A DNA stretch of 64,000 nt, from positions 645,565 to 709,564 of the forward strand of contig NZ_KQ948551.1 in NCBI RefSeq assembly GCF_001514125.1. The letters run 5' to 3'. Position 1 is the stretch's first letter. Each line of letters opens with the position of its first letter. Positions 8,609 through 16,094 of the stretch are shown here, piece by piece. The position numbers and the translations under genes were made by a program. The stretch comes from Streptomyces longwoodensis. GTDB taxonomy: Bacteria > Actinomycetota > Actinomycetes > Streptomycetales > Streptomycetaceae. Under the pieces are notes generated by a model. The model was not told the origin of the DNA, did not search any database, and saw only the letters and a list, made by a program, of their open reading frames with translations.

Positions 8609-8630
8609 CCGCCCCGCCCGGCCGGGGCGG
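8609..8630. terminator. GC hairpin after pectate lyase gene
   Basis: CCGCCCCG at 8609-8616 pairs with CGGGGCGG at 8623-8630 (8-bp stem, 6-base loop), four bases after the pectate lyase stop. No T-tract follows, as is usual for Streptomyces hairpin terminators. It could also protect the upstream mRNA. Confidence 0.4.
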
Positions 8631-8696
8631 ACCGCACCGCCTCCCCACCCGGGAGGCGTCCGCCCCGGCCGCACACCCCATCCGAGGAGCACCCGT

Positions 8697-9833
8697 ATGC
8701 GCTCACCCCACCCGCACCCGTCGTCGTCCCGCAGGCGATTCCTCCTGGCGGGCGCCGGCGCCGGGGCCGGCGCCGCGCTCGCGCTGAGCGCCGCGCCGTC
8801 GTGGGCCGGTCCGGGGCGGCCCCCGTTCGGCCGCTTCGGTTCCCCCGCCGCCCGCCCCACCCCGCGGACCCTGTACGTCGACCCTGCCGGCCGTGGCGAC
8901 CACACCACCGTCTCCGCCGCCGTGTCCGCCGCGTCCGGCAGCGGCTGGACGCTCGTCCTGGCGCCCGGCACCTACCGCGAGACGGTCGCCGTGTCCGCCG
9001 CGCGCACCGGGGCGACCTGGATCGGCGCCTCCGAGGACCCCCGCGACGTGGTGATCGTGTACGACAACGCGGCCGGCACCCCCAAGCCCGGCGGCGGCAC
9101 CCTCGGCACCACCGGCTCGGCCACCACCACCGTCCAGGCCGACGGCTTCACCGCCCGCTGGATCACCTTCGCCAACGACTGGCTGCGCGCCGACCACCCG
9201 GGCGTCACCGGCACCCAGGCGGTGGCCCTGAAGGTGCAGGGCGACCGCAGCGCGTTCTTCCACTGCCGGTTCCTCGGCCACCAGGACACCCTGTACGCCG
9301 ACTCCACGGCGCTGACCGCGTTCGCCCGCCAGTACTACGCCCACTGCCACGTCGAGGGCGACGTCGACTTCGTGTTCGGCCGGGCCACCGCCGTCTTCGA
9401 GCACTGCCACTTCCGCACCCTGGACCGCACCGACCTGGCGGCGGCCCCGTACGGCTTCGTGTTCGCGCCCTCGACCGCCGGGGCCAACCCGCGCGGCTAC
9501 CTGGTCACCCACGGCCGGGTCGGCAGCGCGGCCCCCGACGCCGCGTACAAGCTGGCCCGCCCCTGGGTGCCCAGCTCCGACACCACCGCCCGCCCCATGC
9601 TCACCGTCCGCGAGACCCGCCTCGGCCCCGGCATCGACGCGGTGGCGCCGTACGCCGACATGTCGAGCGCCCACCCGTGGCAGGACCAGCGCTTCGCCGA
9701 GTACCGCAACACCGGCCCCGGCGCCGTGATCACCGTCCCCGCGAACCGTCCGCAACTCACCCGGGTGCAGGCCGCGTCGGCGACCCGTGAGGCGTACCTC
9801 GGGGACTGGACGCCCTGGACGGAGGGCTGCTGA
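8697..9833 (+). CDS. Tat-exported pectinesterase, carbohydrate esterase family 8
   Basis: This 378-residue secreted enzyme removes methyl esters from pectin, preparing it for the neighbouring pectate lyase. The N-terminus has a twin-arginine signal (SSRRRFLLAGAGAG) with an alanine-rich h-region ending near SWAGPG. CE8 motifs are clear: GHQDTLYAD near residue 193, DVDFVFGRATAVFEHC near 221 with the catalytic aspartates, and LARPWVPSS, equivalent to the family LGRPW motif. The ATG at 8697 is chosen because it gives the signal peptide and has GAGGAG eight bases upstream. Tat export is inferred from the RRRF motif. Confidence 0.94.
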   Translation: MRSPHPHPSSSRRRFLLAGAGAGAGAALALSAAPSWAGPGRPPFGRFGSPAARPTPRTLYVDPAGRGDHTTVSAAVSAASGSGWTLVLAPGTYRETVAVSAARTGATWIGASEDPRDVVIVYDNAAGTPKPGGGTLGTTGSATTTVQADGFTARWITFANDWLRADHPGVTGTQAVALKVQGDRSAFFHCRFLGHQDTLYADSTALTAFARQYYAHCHVEGDVDFVFGRATAVFEHCHFRTLDRTDLAAAPYGFVFAPSTAGANPRGYLVTHGRVGSAAPDAAYKLARPWVPSSDTTARPMLTVRETRLGPGIDAVAPYADMSSAHPWQDQRFAEYRNTGPGAVITVPANRPQLTRVQAASATREAYLGDWTPWTEGC

Positions 9834-9851
9834 TCCGTGGAGCCCGCGCCG

Positions 9852-9880
9852 CACGCAAGCGGGCGCTTGACCCGTTTTTT
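9852..9880 (+). terminator. Hairpin with T-tract after pectinesterase gene
   Basis: CAAGC at 9856-9860 pairs with GCTTG at 9865-9869 around GGGC, or alternatively CGGG (9860-9863) pairs with CCCG (9871-9874), directly followed by six Ts at 9875-9880. Intrinsic terminators with T-tracts are uncommon at this GC content. The arms also resemble the GCAAGC/GCTTG half-sites of the locus operator, so a regulatory role cannot be excluded. Confidence 0.45.
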
Positions 9881-9930
9881 GCCCGGCGGGTCTCGCGCCC
9901 GCCGGGGTGACGCGCGTAGAAAAGCATGTC

Positions 9931-10728
9931 ATGCATAAGTCACTGCGCCTCGCGGCGGTCGCCGCCACCTGTGCCGTCGCCGGAGCCGCCCTGTACGGCG
10001 CCGGCGCCGCCACCGCCGGCCAGACCACGGCCAACTCCACCCACGAGCCCTACAACATCGGGCTGCTGGTGAAGGACATCGACGCCTACTACGGCACGGC
10101 GGCCGACGCCGACGGCGTGTACCAGGCCTCGCCGACCAGCCCGTACGCCCAGGACCTCGCGTCCGTCGACCGGGCGGCGCGCACGTACATCGACAAGGCG
10201 GCCCGCAAGGCGCTGCACAAGGGCGAGAAGCCCGCGGTCGTCTTCGACATCGACGACACCCTGCTGCTGAGCCTCGACTACGAGAAGCGCTACAACTACA
10301 CCTACAACTCGGCCAGCTGGGCGGCCTACGTCAACCGCGCCGACCGCCCGGCGGTCTTCGGCAGCCCGGAACTCGTCCGCTACGCCGAGTCCAAGGGCGT
10401 CGAGGTCTTCTACAACTCCGGGCTCAGCGAGGCCCAGCGCTCCGCCGCCGTGGCCAACCTGAAGAAGGTCGGTGTCGACGTCAACCTGGACGCCGACCAC
10501 ATGTTCCTCAAGAACACGGCCACCCCGCCCGCCTACCTGAGCGCCTGCGCCACGCCGGGCACCTGGACCTGCACCACCGTGCAGTACAAGTCCGGCACCC
10601 GCGAGCACATCGAGCGGGACCTGGGGTACGACATCATCGCCAACGTCGGCGACCAGTACTCCGACCTCGAGGGCGGCCACGCCGACCGCACCTACAAGCT
10701 GCCGAACCCGACGTACTTCGTCGGCTGA
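9931..10728 (+). CDS. Secreted HAD-family acid phosphatase (class B-like)
   Basis: This 265-residue protein has a Sec signal peptide with probable cleavage after ATA at residue 29. The haloacid-dehalogenase nucleophile motif FDIDDTLLLS lies at about residues 103-112 (both aspartates present). Later segments FYNSGLSEAQR and IIANVGDQYSDLEGGHAD fit HAD motifs II and IV of the acid phosphatase (PF03767-like) group. It would hydrolyse phosphomonoesters outside the cytoplasm. The ATG at 9931 is preferred over an in-frame GTG at 9907 because it begins directly with the signal peptide; neither start has a strong ribosome-binding site. It stands alone on the plus strand after a terminator. Confidence 0.85.
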   Translation: MHKSLRLAAVAATCAVAGAALYGAGAATAGQTTANSTHEPYNIGLLVKDIDAYYGTAADADGVYQASPTSPYAQDLASVDRAARTYIDKAARKALHKGEKPAVVFDIDDTLLLSLDYEKRYNYTYNSASWAAYVNRADRPAVFGSPELVRYAESKGVEVFYNSGLSEAQRSAAVANLKKVGVDVNLDADHMFLKNTATPPAYLSACATPGTWTCTTVQYKSGTREHIERDLGYDIIANVGDQYSDLEGGHADRTYKLPNPTYFVG

Positions 10729-10917
10729 ACCGGGCCCACTGGGCCGGTTGTTGAGAGTCGGTGCTGCTTCACGTCCCGCACCGCGGCCGTCGCGGTGCGG
10801 GGCGCAGCCCGAGGAGGCGCCGCTCGGCCCTCGGCGCGCCCAGCCCGTGCGCCCTATGATCATCCCGGCTCGGCGTCCGCCGTGCCCGCGTACTCCATAA
10901 GGACAGGGCCGAGGACG

Positions 10918-11520
10918 ATGACGCGTACCGCCCGGAAAGCTCCGTGGGTCCTTGCCCGTTGTGCGCAGACGGCGACAGCGGTGGCCGCGGCGGCGGACGT
11001 GTTCCGTGCCGTGGCGGTCCGGGACGACGTCCTGCAGGCCACCGGGGCGTCCCAGCACCGCTCGGGCCTCGTCTCCGTGGTCTTCGTCGATCTGATGACC
11101 GTCGCGGTCGTGCTGTTCCTCGTGTGGCTCGCCCGGTCCCGGCGCAACGCCCGGGAACTGTCCCCACGAGCCTCGTTGCCGGGTGCGGTGTGGACCGTCG
11201 GGGCGTGGTTCGTCCCGGGGGTCAACTTCGTCGTTCCGCGCCGGTTCGTCCTGGACATCGGGCGGGCGAGTTCCCTGGCCTGGCGGGAGAACCGGGACAC
11301 GGCGCTGGTGAACCTGTGGTGGGCCGCGTGGGTCGCCCACGCGCTGGTACTCATGCTGGCGAACCGGACGGCCCCGGACTCGATGCCCCTGCTGGTGGTG
11401 GCGGAGGCGCTGATGATCACCGCGGCCGTACTCCTGGTCCTGGTCATCGAACGCGTCACGACACTCCAGGGCTTCGCACTCGGCACCACCGTACCCGTCG
11501 CCCGCTTCGGCCAGGTGTGA
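10918..11520 (+). CDS. DUF4328 family membrane protein
   Basis: This 200-residue integral membrane protein has about four hydrophobic helices. The segment GAWFVPGVNFVVPRRFVLDI is the hallmark of DUF4328, found in many streptomycete membrane proteins of unknown role. The ATG at 10918 is preferred over upstream in-frame starts because codons before it do not look coding and GAGG lies just upstream. It is monocistronic or pairs with the small membrane protein downstream. No function can be assigned. Confidence 0.8.
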   Translation: MTRTARKAPWVLARCAQTATAVAAAADVFRAVAVRDDVLQATGASQHRSGLVSVVFVDLMTVAVVLFLVWLARSRRNARELSPRASLPGAVWTVGAWFVPGVNFVVPRRFVLDIGRASSLAWRENRDTALVNLWWAAWVAHALVLMLANRTAPDSMPLLVVAEALMITAAVLLVLVIERVTTLQGFALGTTVPVARFGQV

Positions 11521-11603
11521 GCGCCTGAGTTCCGAGTAACCGCAGGGGAGGGTGGCGGCGGGAGCGCCCGCGAGCTGCTGACCAGCCGTACAGGGGGGAC
11601 GAG

Positions 11604-11780
11604 ATGATTCAACCGGGAAGAGGGCGACAGATCTTACTCTTCGGCATGCTGGCTCTCGTCTGCGGTGCCCTTCTCTTGGCGCTCTCCACCAAAGGCCCGG
11701 CGGGCGCAGTCGGACTGCTGCTCGTTGCGGGTGGAGTTCTGTGCGTGCCTGTGGCTCTGATCAGCAAAAGGAACAGATGA
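11604..11780 (+). CDS. Small (58-residue) two-helix membrane protein with a TTA codon
   Basis: A 58-codon frame begins at ATG 11604 behind a strong GGGGGGACGAG ribosome-binding site. It encodes a basic tail (MIQPGRGRQ), a helix (about residues 10-28), a short KGPAG turn, a second helix (about 30-52) and a basic end (SKRNR). Codon 11 is TTA (11634-11636), read in Streptomyces only by the bldA leucine tRNA, so expression is probably tied to development. I do not recognise a family. It follows the DUF4328 gene by 83 bases on the same strand. Confidence 0.65.
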   Translation: MIQPGRGRQILLFGMLALVCGALLLALSTKGPAGAVGLLLVAGGVLCVPVALISKRNR

Positions 11781-12031
11781 CGTGCCCGTGACGTCGGCCC
11801 AGCAGAATGCGCACCCAAGCCGACCACGAGTGGTCAAGACCGGTCGGGCTGACGAGGAGCCATGACGTGGCCCAAGGCGGCGGACGCCGGCAGACGTCCT
11901 GGCGGAGACCCTCGCGAGCCCGGCGCAGCGACTGAGCCGACGTCGTCCGGCCTCCGCCCTCTCCTACATGCGACCTGTGCCCGCTGGTCGGCCGAACAAC
12001 AAGCAGCCCGGACGGGCATGCCGACGACCTG

Positions 12032-12460
12032 TCAGGCGTCAGGCGTCCCCGGGCGCGTCTCGCGGATGATCTGGTCGCCGTGCTGGTTCATGAACACCTT
12101 GCCATGGTCCTGAGCCGTGCCTTGCTGCCGGTACGAGGTGGTGGCGGGCCGGGGCGGTGGCAGTGACGCGATGGTGGAACGGAGTTCGTCGGCGGCCTCG
12201 GGATGCTCCTCGAGCAGGTCCTGGAGGCGGACCTGCCAGGTGCGGCGGGCCTCGGCCAACGCGCGGTCACCGTCCTGGGTTCGCGCGGTGTGCCGCAGGG
12301 CGTCGAGGCGCCGGGACGCCGCCTCGACCCGGTCCGGGTCGCCCCGGCTCAGGAGCCGCACGAAGCGGTCGCGGGTCGTCTGCCAGGCGTCCGTAGAGGC
12401 GGCAGAGACGAGGGCCGCGGAGCCGGCCGCAGCGAGTTGGGTCAGCCAGTCGGAGATCAC
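12032..12460 (-). CDS. Small helical protein with C-terminal amyloid-signalling-like motif
   Basis: This 142-residue protein has an N-terminal hydrophobic helix (about residues 5-22), a helical domain with TDAWQTTRDRFVRLLSRGD, and a C-terminal tail DHGKVFMNQHGDQIIRE at residues 118-134. The tail resembles the bacterial amyloid signalling (BASS/RHIM-like) pattern with a VYQAGRDQ core. The helical domain resembles small Bell-type effector proteins of actinobacteria. The start is GTG at 12460 with AGGAGG upstream. It lies 26 bases downstream of the larger gene at 12487-14325, which has a related N-terminal domain, so they form an operon. The amyloid role is inference; the domain similarity between the two neighbours is visible directly. 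Confidence 0.6.
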   Translation of the reverse strand: MISDWLTQLAAAGSAALVSAASTDAWQTTRDRFVRLLSRGDPDRVEAASRRLDALRHTARTQDGDRALAEARRTWQVRLQDLLEEHPEAADELRSTIASLPPPRPATTSYRQQGTAQDHGKVFMNQHGDQIIRETRPGTPDA

Positions 12461-12486
12461 GGGCGCGTCCTCCTGCGGTGCTGGTT

Positions 12487-14325
12487 CTAGTGTGGGGTCG
12501 GGGAACGGCGCGCGTTCCAGTCCCCGGTGGCGTTGTAGCAGTCGGTGCTGAAGGTGCCGTGCATGCCGGCGCCGTCCATGCTTCCGGTGAAGGTGATCTT
12601 CCCGGTGCTCTTCACGGTGCCGAAGGTGATGCGGTCGCCCTCGACCGCGCCGCTGACGGGACCGCCGAGGTCGCAGCCCGTACCGTCGACAGTGAGTCGG
12701 CCGGTCATGCGGTTGCCGTTCTGGGCCAGCTTCGCCGTGAAATCACCTGTGGCGAAGTCGGTCGCCCACACTCCGGCCCAATCGCCGGTCAGGGTGTGCG
12801 TAGCGCTGGGAGACGGGGACCGCTGTGCCGTTGCCGACGGTGGCACGGACGGCGTGACGGCCAGTCCGAAGTCCGAGTACCGGACGGAGACGGGAAGTCC
12901 GTCGGCCGGTGCCCCTGTCCTGAGCCGCACCAGTCGGGCCTCGTCGTCGATGCGGGCCGTGAACGGCACGCCGGATCCGCCGGCCGGAGGTGAGGTGGAC
13001 GCGCCGGTCGTCGGTGTGGCAGACGCTGTGCCCGCGCGGACGGCCAGAGCTGCGGCCATCGGGCTCGCCGCCCCCGCTGCCGCCGGCGCGGCGGAGGGGG
13101 ACAACGTTCCCGTGAACTCGCAGCCGTTGCGCCGTGCCGTCACCACCGACCGAAGTTGGCGTGCGGGGGCCGCGGGATCGACCGCGTCGGTGAAGGATCC
13201 GTCGCTGCGTACCCAGCGGGGATCCGCGCCTGAGGGAACGGTGGTTCCAGCGGGGAGGACGACTTCGCCCTGGGCGATCGTGCCGGTCACCACCGGTCCG
13301 TCGGTCAGGCCCTGTGTGAACCACGCGTTGCGGGACTGCGGGTCCGCCGCGCCCGTGACTTGGTGCGGGCCCCGGGTGATGTCGAAGCGGAAGCTCGTCA
13401 ACTCGACACGGCGGGCGGCTTCCGCAAGGACGGCGCGCGACGACTGGCCGTGGACCGCGGCGTCGCACGAGCCGTGGTCGGACGTCCGCGTCAGTACGAC
13501 GGTCACCGTGGTGACCACGACCACCACCACCGACACCACAACCGCCACCGCTGGGACGCCGACACCACCGGTCCCGCTACCAACGGCTCCCGCGATCCTC
13601 CCGGACAGGCCGGAAGTGGCCTTGCCCATGGCGGTGGAGCCGACCTTGGCCGCCGCGGTGGTGCCCGGGGTCGTGGCGCCGCCTGCCGTGGCCCCGGCGC
13701 CGGGGGCGGCTGCCGGGTTCGCCAGTGGCGCTTGCGGAAGCTGACCCCGGCCCGCTGCGTCCACGGCCTCGGCGGCGAAGTGGCGAGCGGCGGCGACTCC
13801 ACCGGTCGCCGCGCCCGTTCCCCCGATGGCGGTCGCAACGATGGCGCCGCCTCGGCTGAGTCCGCCGGGGCGCGGGGCGAGGCCCAGCACGACCTGGTAG
13901 TAGATGTTGCCGTTCTGGACTGCGTTGACTGTGCCGTGGCCGGTTGCCACGGCGACTTGCGTACCGGTGTCGTCCGGCCTGGGCAGCAGAGACCGTACGG
14001 TCTCGGTGAACCGGCGCGCCTCTTCCGCTCGTTCGGGGTCATCCGCGAGTGCCGCCGCGATCTCCTGCTGCCACTGCGGCAGCGAGTCGATCAGATAGGC
14101 ATTCGGGTCCTCGTCCTCCCGCTCGCGACGCAGCGCCTCGGCGGCCCAGGCCTCGACGCGGTCACCGGCCGAACCTTCCTCGTCGTCCAGCAGACCGACG
14201 ACCTGGTCCCGTGCCTGCGGCCACGCCTCCGTGCCGATGGCTGCGGCGAGATGCTCGGCCGCGTCCACGGCCGGATCCGTGGCCCGCCCGTTCGTGTCGT
14301 CGTCACCCTGCGTACCCCAAGCCAT
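12487..14325 (-). CDS. Single-pass membrane protein with helical/amyloid-motif N-terminus and beta-rich C-terminus
   Basis: This 612-residue protein of unknown function starts with an acidic helical region (GTEAWPQARDQVVGLL, residues 31-46) aligning with the neighbour encoded at 12032-12460. A motif ATGHGTVNAVQNGNIYYQ follows at about residues 127-144. A glycine/alanine-rich stretch precedes one strongly valine-rich membrane helix (about 257-278). The remaining 330 residues include two Ser/Thr/Pro-rich linkers and a terminal repeat-like beta region framed by TGDWAGVW and TGDWNARR. If the helix crosses once with the N-terminus inside, the C-terminal domains are extracellular. It could be a surface sensor coupled to an internal amyloid-motif partner. 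Confidence 0.65.
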   Translation of the reverse strand: MAWGTQGDDDTNGRATDPAVDAAEHLAAAIGTEAWPQARDQVVGLLDDEEGSAGDRVEAWAAEALRREREDEDPNAYLIDSLPQWQQEIAAALADDPERAEEARRFTETVRSLLPRPDDTGTQVAVATGHGTVNAVQNGNIYYQVVLGLAPRPGGLSRGGAIVATAIGGTGAATGGVAAARHFAAEAVDAAGRGQLPQAPLANPAAAPGAGATAGGATTPGTTAAAKVGSTAMGKATSGLSGRIAGAVGSGTGGVGVPAVAVVVSVVVVVVTTVTVVLTRTSDHGSCDAAVHGQSSRAVLAEAARRVELTSFRFDITRGPHQVTGAADPQSRNAWFTQGLTDGPVVTGTIAQGEVVLPAGTTVPSGADPRWVRSDGSFTDAVDPAAPARQLRSVVTARRNGCEFTGTLSPSAAPAAAGAASPMAAALAVRAGTASATPTTGASTSPPAGGSGVPFTARIDDEARLVRLRTGAPADGLPVSVRYSDFGLAVTPSVPPSATAQRSPSPSATHTLTGDWAGVWATDFATGDFTAKLAQNGNRMTGRLTVDGTGCDLGGPVSGAVEGDRITFGTVKSTGKITFTGSMDGAGMHGTFSTDCYNATGDWNARRSPTPH

Positions 14326-14498
14326 GGCTGCCGCTTCCCCCGATGCGCTGCGCCCCGCCTCACTGTCGCGAAGCTAGCAGCCGCAGCATGGTCAGAAACG
14401 GGTTCGTGCCAAGGCGGAGCAGCCGATCGGGGCAAGGGCGTGCGCAGGGGCGCGCAGGGGGCGCGTACACCACCCGTCGCGCACCCGCTCAACCCGGC

Positions 14499-15329
14499 CT
14501 AGCCGCCGCTGTCCCCGCGGGCCGCGAAGTCGCCGCCGACGTCGTAGCGGTCGCCGGCGGTGGTCGCCCGGACCGCGTAGTCGTCCTCGCGGGCGTCGCG
14601 TCCGCCGCGTGCGTGGTCGTACTGTCCCGCGAAGACCCATTCGCCCCGGGGGACCGTACGACCCTCCTTGAGCACCCAGGTGTAGACGAGGAAGCCGTCG
14701 CGTTCGGCCAGCGTGAACGTGAAGTCGGCCTCGGGCAGCGACCGCCAGGCGCCCGTCGAGGACACCCCGCCGGTCTGGGCGATCCTCAACTGCACGGTGA
14801 GGGCGGTGAGTTCGGTGGAGGTCTTGAAGGTGACGTTGCTCTGCGCCCAGAAGTCGTTGCTGTGCGGGTCGACCGAGCCGTCCGACCACAGCGGGCCGGC
14901 CTCGGTGTCGTCCGTGGCGGGCAGCGGGGCGGAGGGCGGGGAGGTCGCCGGACGGGACGGTGTGGAGCCCGGCCGGTCCCGCTCCGGGGTCCCGCCGCTC
15001 GCGCTCGCCGAGGGGAAGGACGCGGGGGGACGGCTGGTCGCCGGTGTCGGGGACACGGCGACCGTCTGCGGGGCGGGGGCGTCGTCGCCGACCACCGAGG
15101 CGACGGCGTAGCCGCCGGCCGCGAGCAGCCCGGCGACCGCCGCCGTGGCCCCCGCGATCCGCGCCCAGCCGGCCACCGGGGTACGGGTCGCCCGGTGGCC
15201 GGGCCGCTCCTGGCCCGCCATGCCGCGCTCGATGCGGGCCAGGATGCGCGCGCGGTCGGGCTGGTGCGCCCCGGCCGCCTCCCGCAGCCGGGCGCGCAGC
15301 TCGTCGTGCACGTCCCGCTGCGTCGTCAT
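14499..15329 (-). CDS. Membrane protein co-translated with SigE-family sigma factor (putative anti-sigma)
   Basis: This 276-residue protein has a cytoplasmic N-terminal region of about 55 residues (VHDELRARLREAAGAHQPDR), one membrane helix (about residues 55-75), a Ser/Pro-rich linker and an extracytoplasmic domain. Its ATG at 15329 overlaps the sigma factor TGA (ATGA), so the two are translationally coupled. The topology and position fit a regulator of that sigma factor, but no canonical zinc anti-sigma HxxxCxxC motif is visible. The long extension upstream of 15329 in the same frame is ignored because it overlaps the sigma gene. Confidence 0.72.
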   Translation of the reverse strand: MTTQRDVHDELRARLREAAGAHQPDRARILARIERGMAGQERPGHRATRTPVAGWARIAGATAAVAGLLAAGGYAVASVVGDDAPAPQTVAVSPTPATSRPPASFPSASASGGTPERDRPGSTPSRPATSPPSAPLPATDDTEAGPLWSDGSVDPHSNDFWAQSNVTFKTSTELTALTVQLRIAQTGGVSSTGAWRSLPEADFTFTLAERDGFLVYTWVLKEGRTVPRGEWVFAGQYDHARGGRDAREDDYAVRATTAGDRYDVGGDFAARGDSGG

Positions 15330-15892
15330 CGGTCCCTTCCTCCGGCCTCGCTGGTGCGCGCCATCACCGCGTGCACCCTGTGCGGCGCTCCCTGCGCGCC
15401 GAGCAGCTTCTGCAGCTCGGCCACCCCCTTGGACGTCTGGCTCTTCACCGTACCCACCGAGATCCCCAGGGCGAGAGCGGTGTCCTTCTCCGAGAGGTCG
15501 AAGGCGTGCCGCAGCACCACGCAGGCCCGCTTGCGGAACGGCAGCCGGCGCAGCGCCGACTGGACGTCCACCACGCCCGCGACGTCGGGGTTCTCCGTCC
15601 GCTCCTCGCGCTGGGACCAGAACAGGGAGATCCTGCGCCGCTCGCGCACGGCGCTGCGCACGCGGGTGCGGGCCAGGTTGGCGACGACGCCCCGCGCGTA
15701 GGCCACCGGGTGGTCGGCCGCGCGCACCCGGTCCCAGCGGTGCCACAGGGCGAGCAGCGCGTCCGCCGCGAGGTCGTCGGCGGCGTCCGGCTCGCCCGTC
15801 AACAGCCGGGCCAGGCGCGACAGTTCCGCGTAGTGGGCTTCGAAGAAGGCGTGGAACTCCACCGAGGCGGCGTCGTCGACGACTGTGCCCAC
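15326..15892 (-). CDS. SigE-family ECF RNA polymerase sigma factor
   Basis: This 188-residue sigma factor has region 2 (FFEAHYAELSRLARLLTGE, then ADDLAADALLALWHRWDRV) and region 4 (LRRLPFRKRACVVLRHAFDL, ALGISVGTVKSQTSKGV). The pattern is that of the actinobacterial SigE-family (SigE-like, not E. coli RpoE) group. The GTG at 15892 is chosen because AGAGG lies eight bases upstream and the homologous region starts just after; the frame stays open to 16015. The stop overlaps the start of the membrane partner gene. It would redirect RNA polymerase to a small regulon, possibly including its own promoter. Confidence 0.85.
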   Translation of the reverse strand: MGTVVDDAASVEFHAFFEAHYAELSRLARLLTGEPDAADDLAADALLALWHRWDRVRAADHPVAYARGVVANLARTRVRSAVRERRRISLFWSQREERTENPDVAGVVDVQSALRRLPFRKRACVVLRHAFDLSEKDTALALGISVGTVKSQTSKGVAELQKLLGAQGAPHRVHAVMARTSEAGGRDR

Positions 15893-16094
15893 GGGCGACC
15901 TCTTCTCGGTGCGGGCGGCGCCGGGCGGGGCGCCTGTGCGCGTCGGGCGGACGGCGGGGGAGGAGGTCCCGGGAAGATCATCGGGACGCGACCCGGAAGC
16001 GTAGCAGCGCCCCACGGCGTTGCTCGTACGGGGCTTCGAGCACCGTATGACAGCCCGAACCGCCGCCGGGCGCGCTTGCGCAGATCGGTCCGCC

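Noticed and set aside
9907..9930. GTG start for the acid phosphatase
   Set aside because: The extra eight residues (MTRVEKHV) would precede the signal peptide; the ATG at 9931 gives a normal signal sequence.
11862..12113. 83-codon plus-strand frame starting MTWPKAADAG
   Set aside because: It has no family resemblance, weak coding composition, and its end is antisense to the small helical protein gene.
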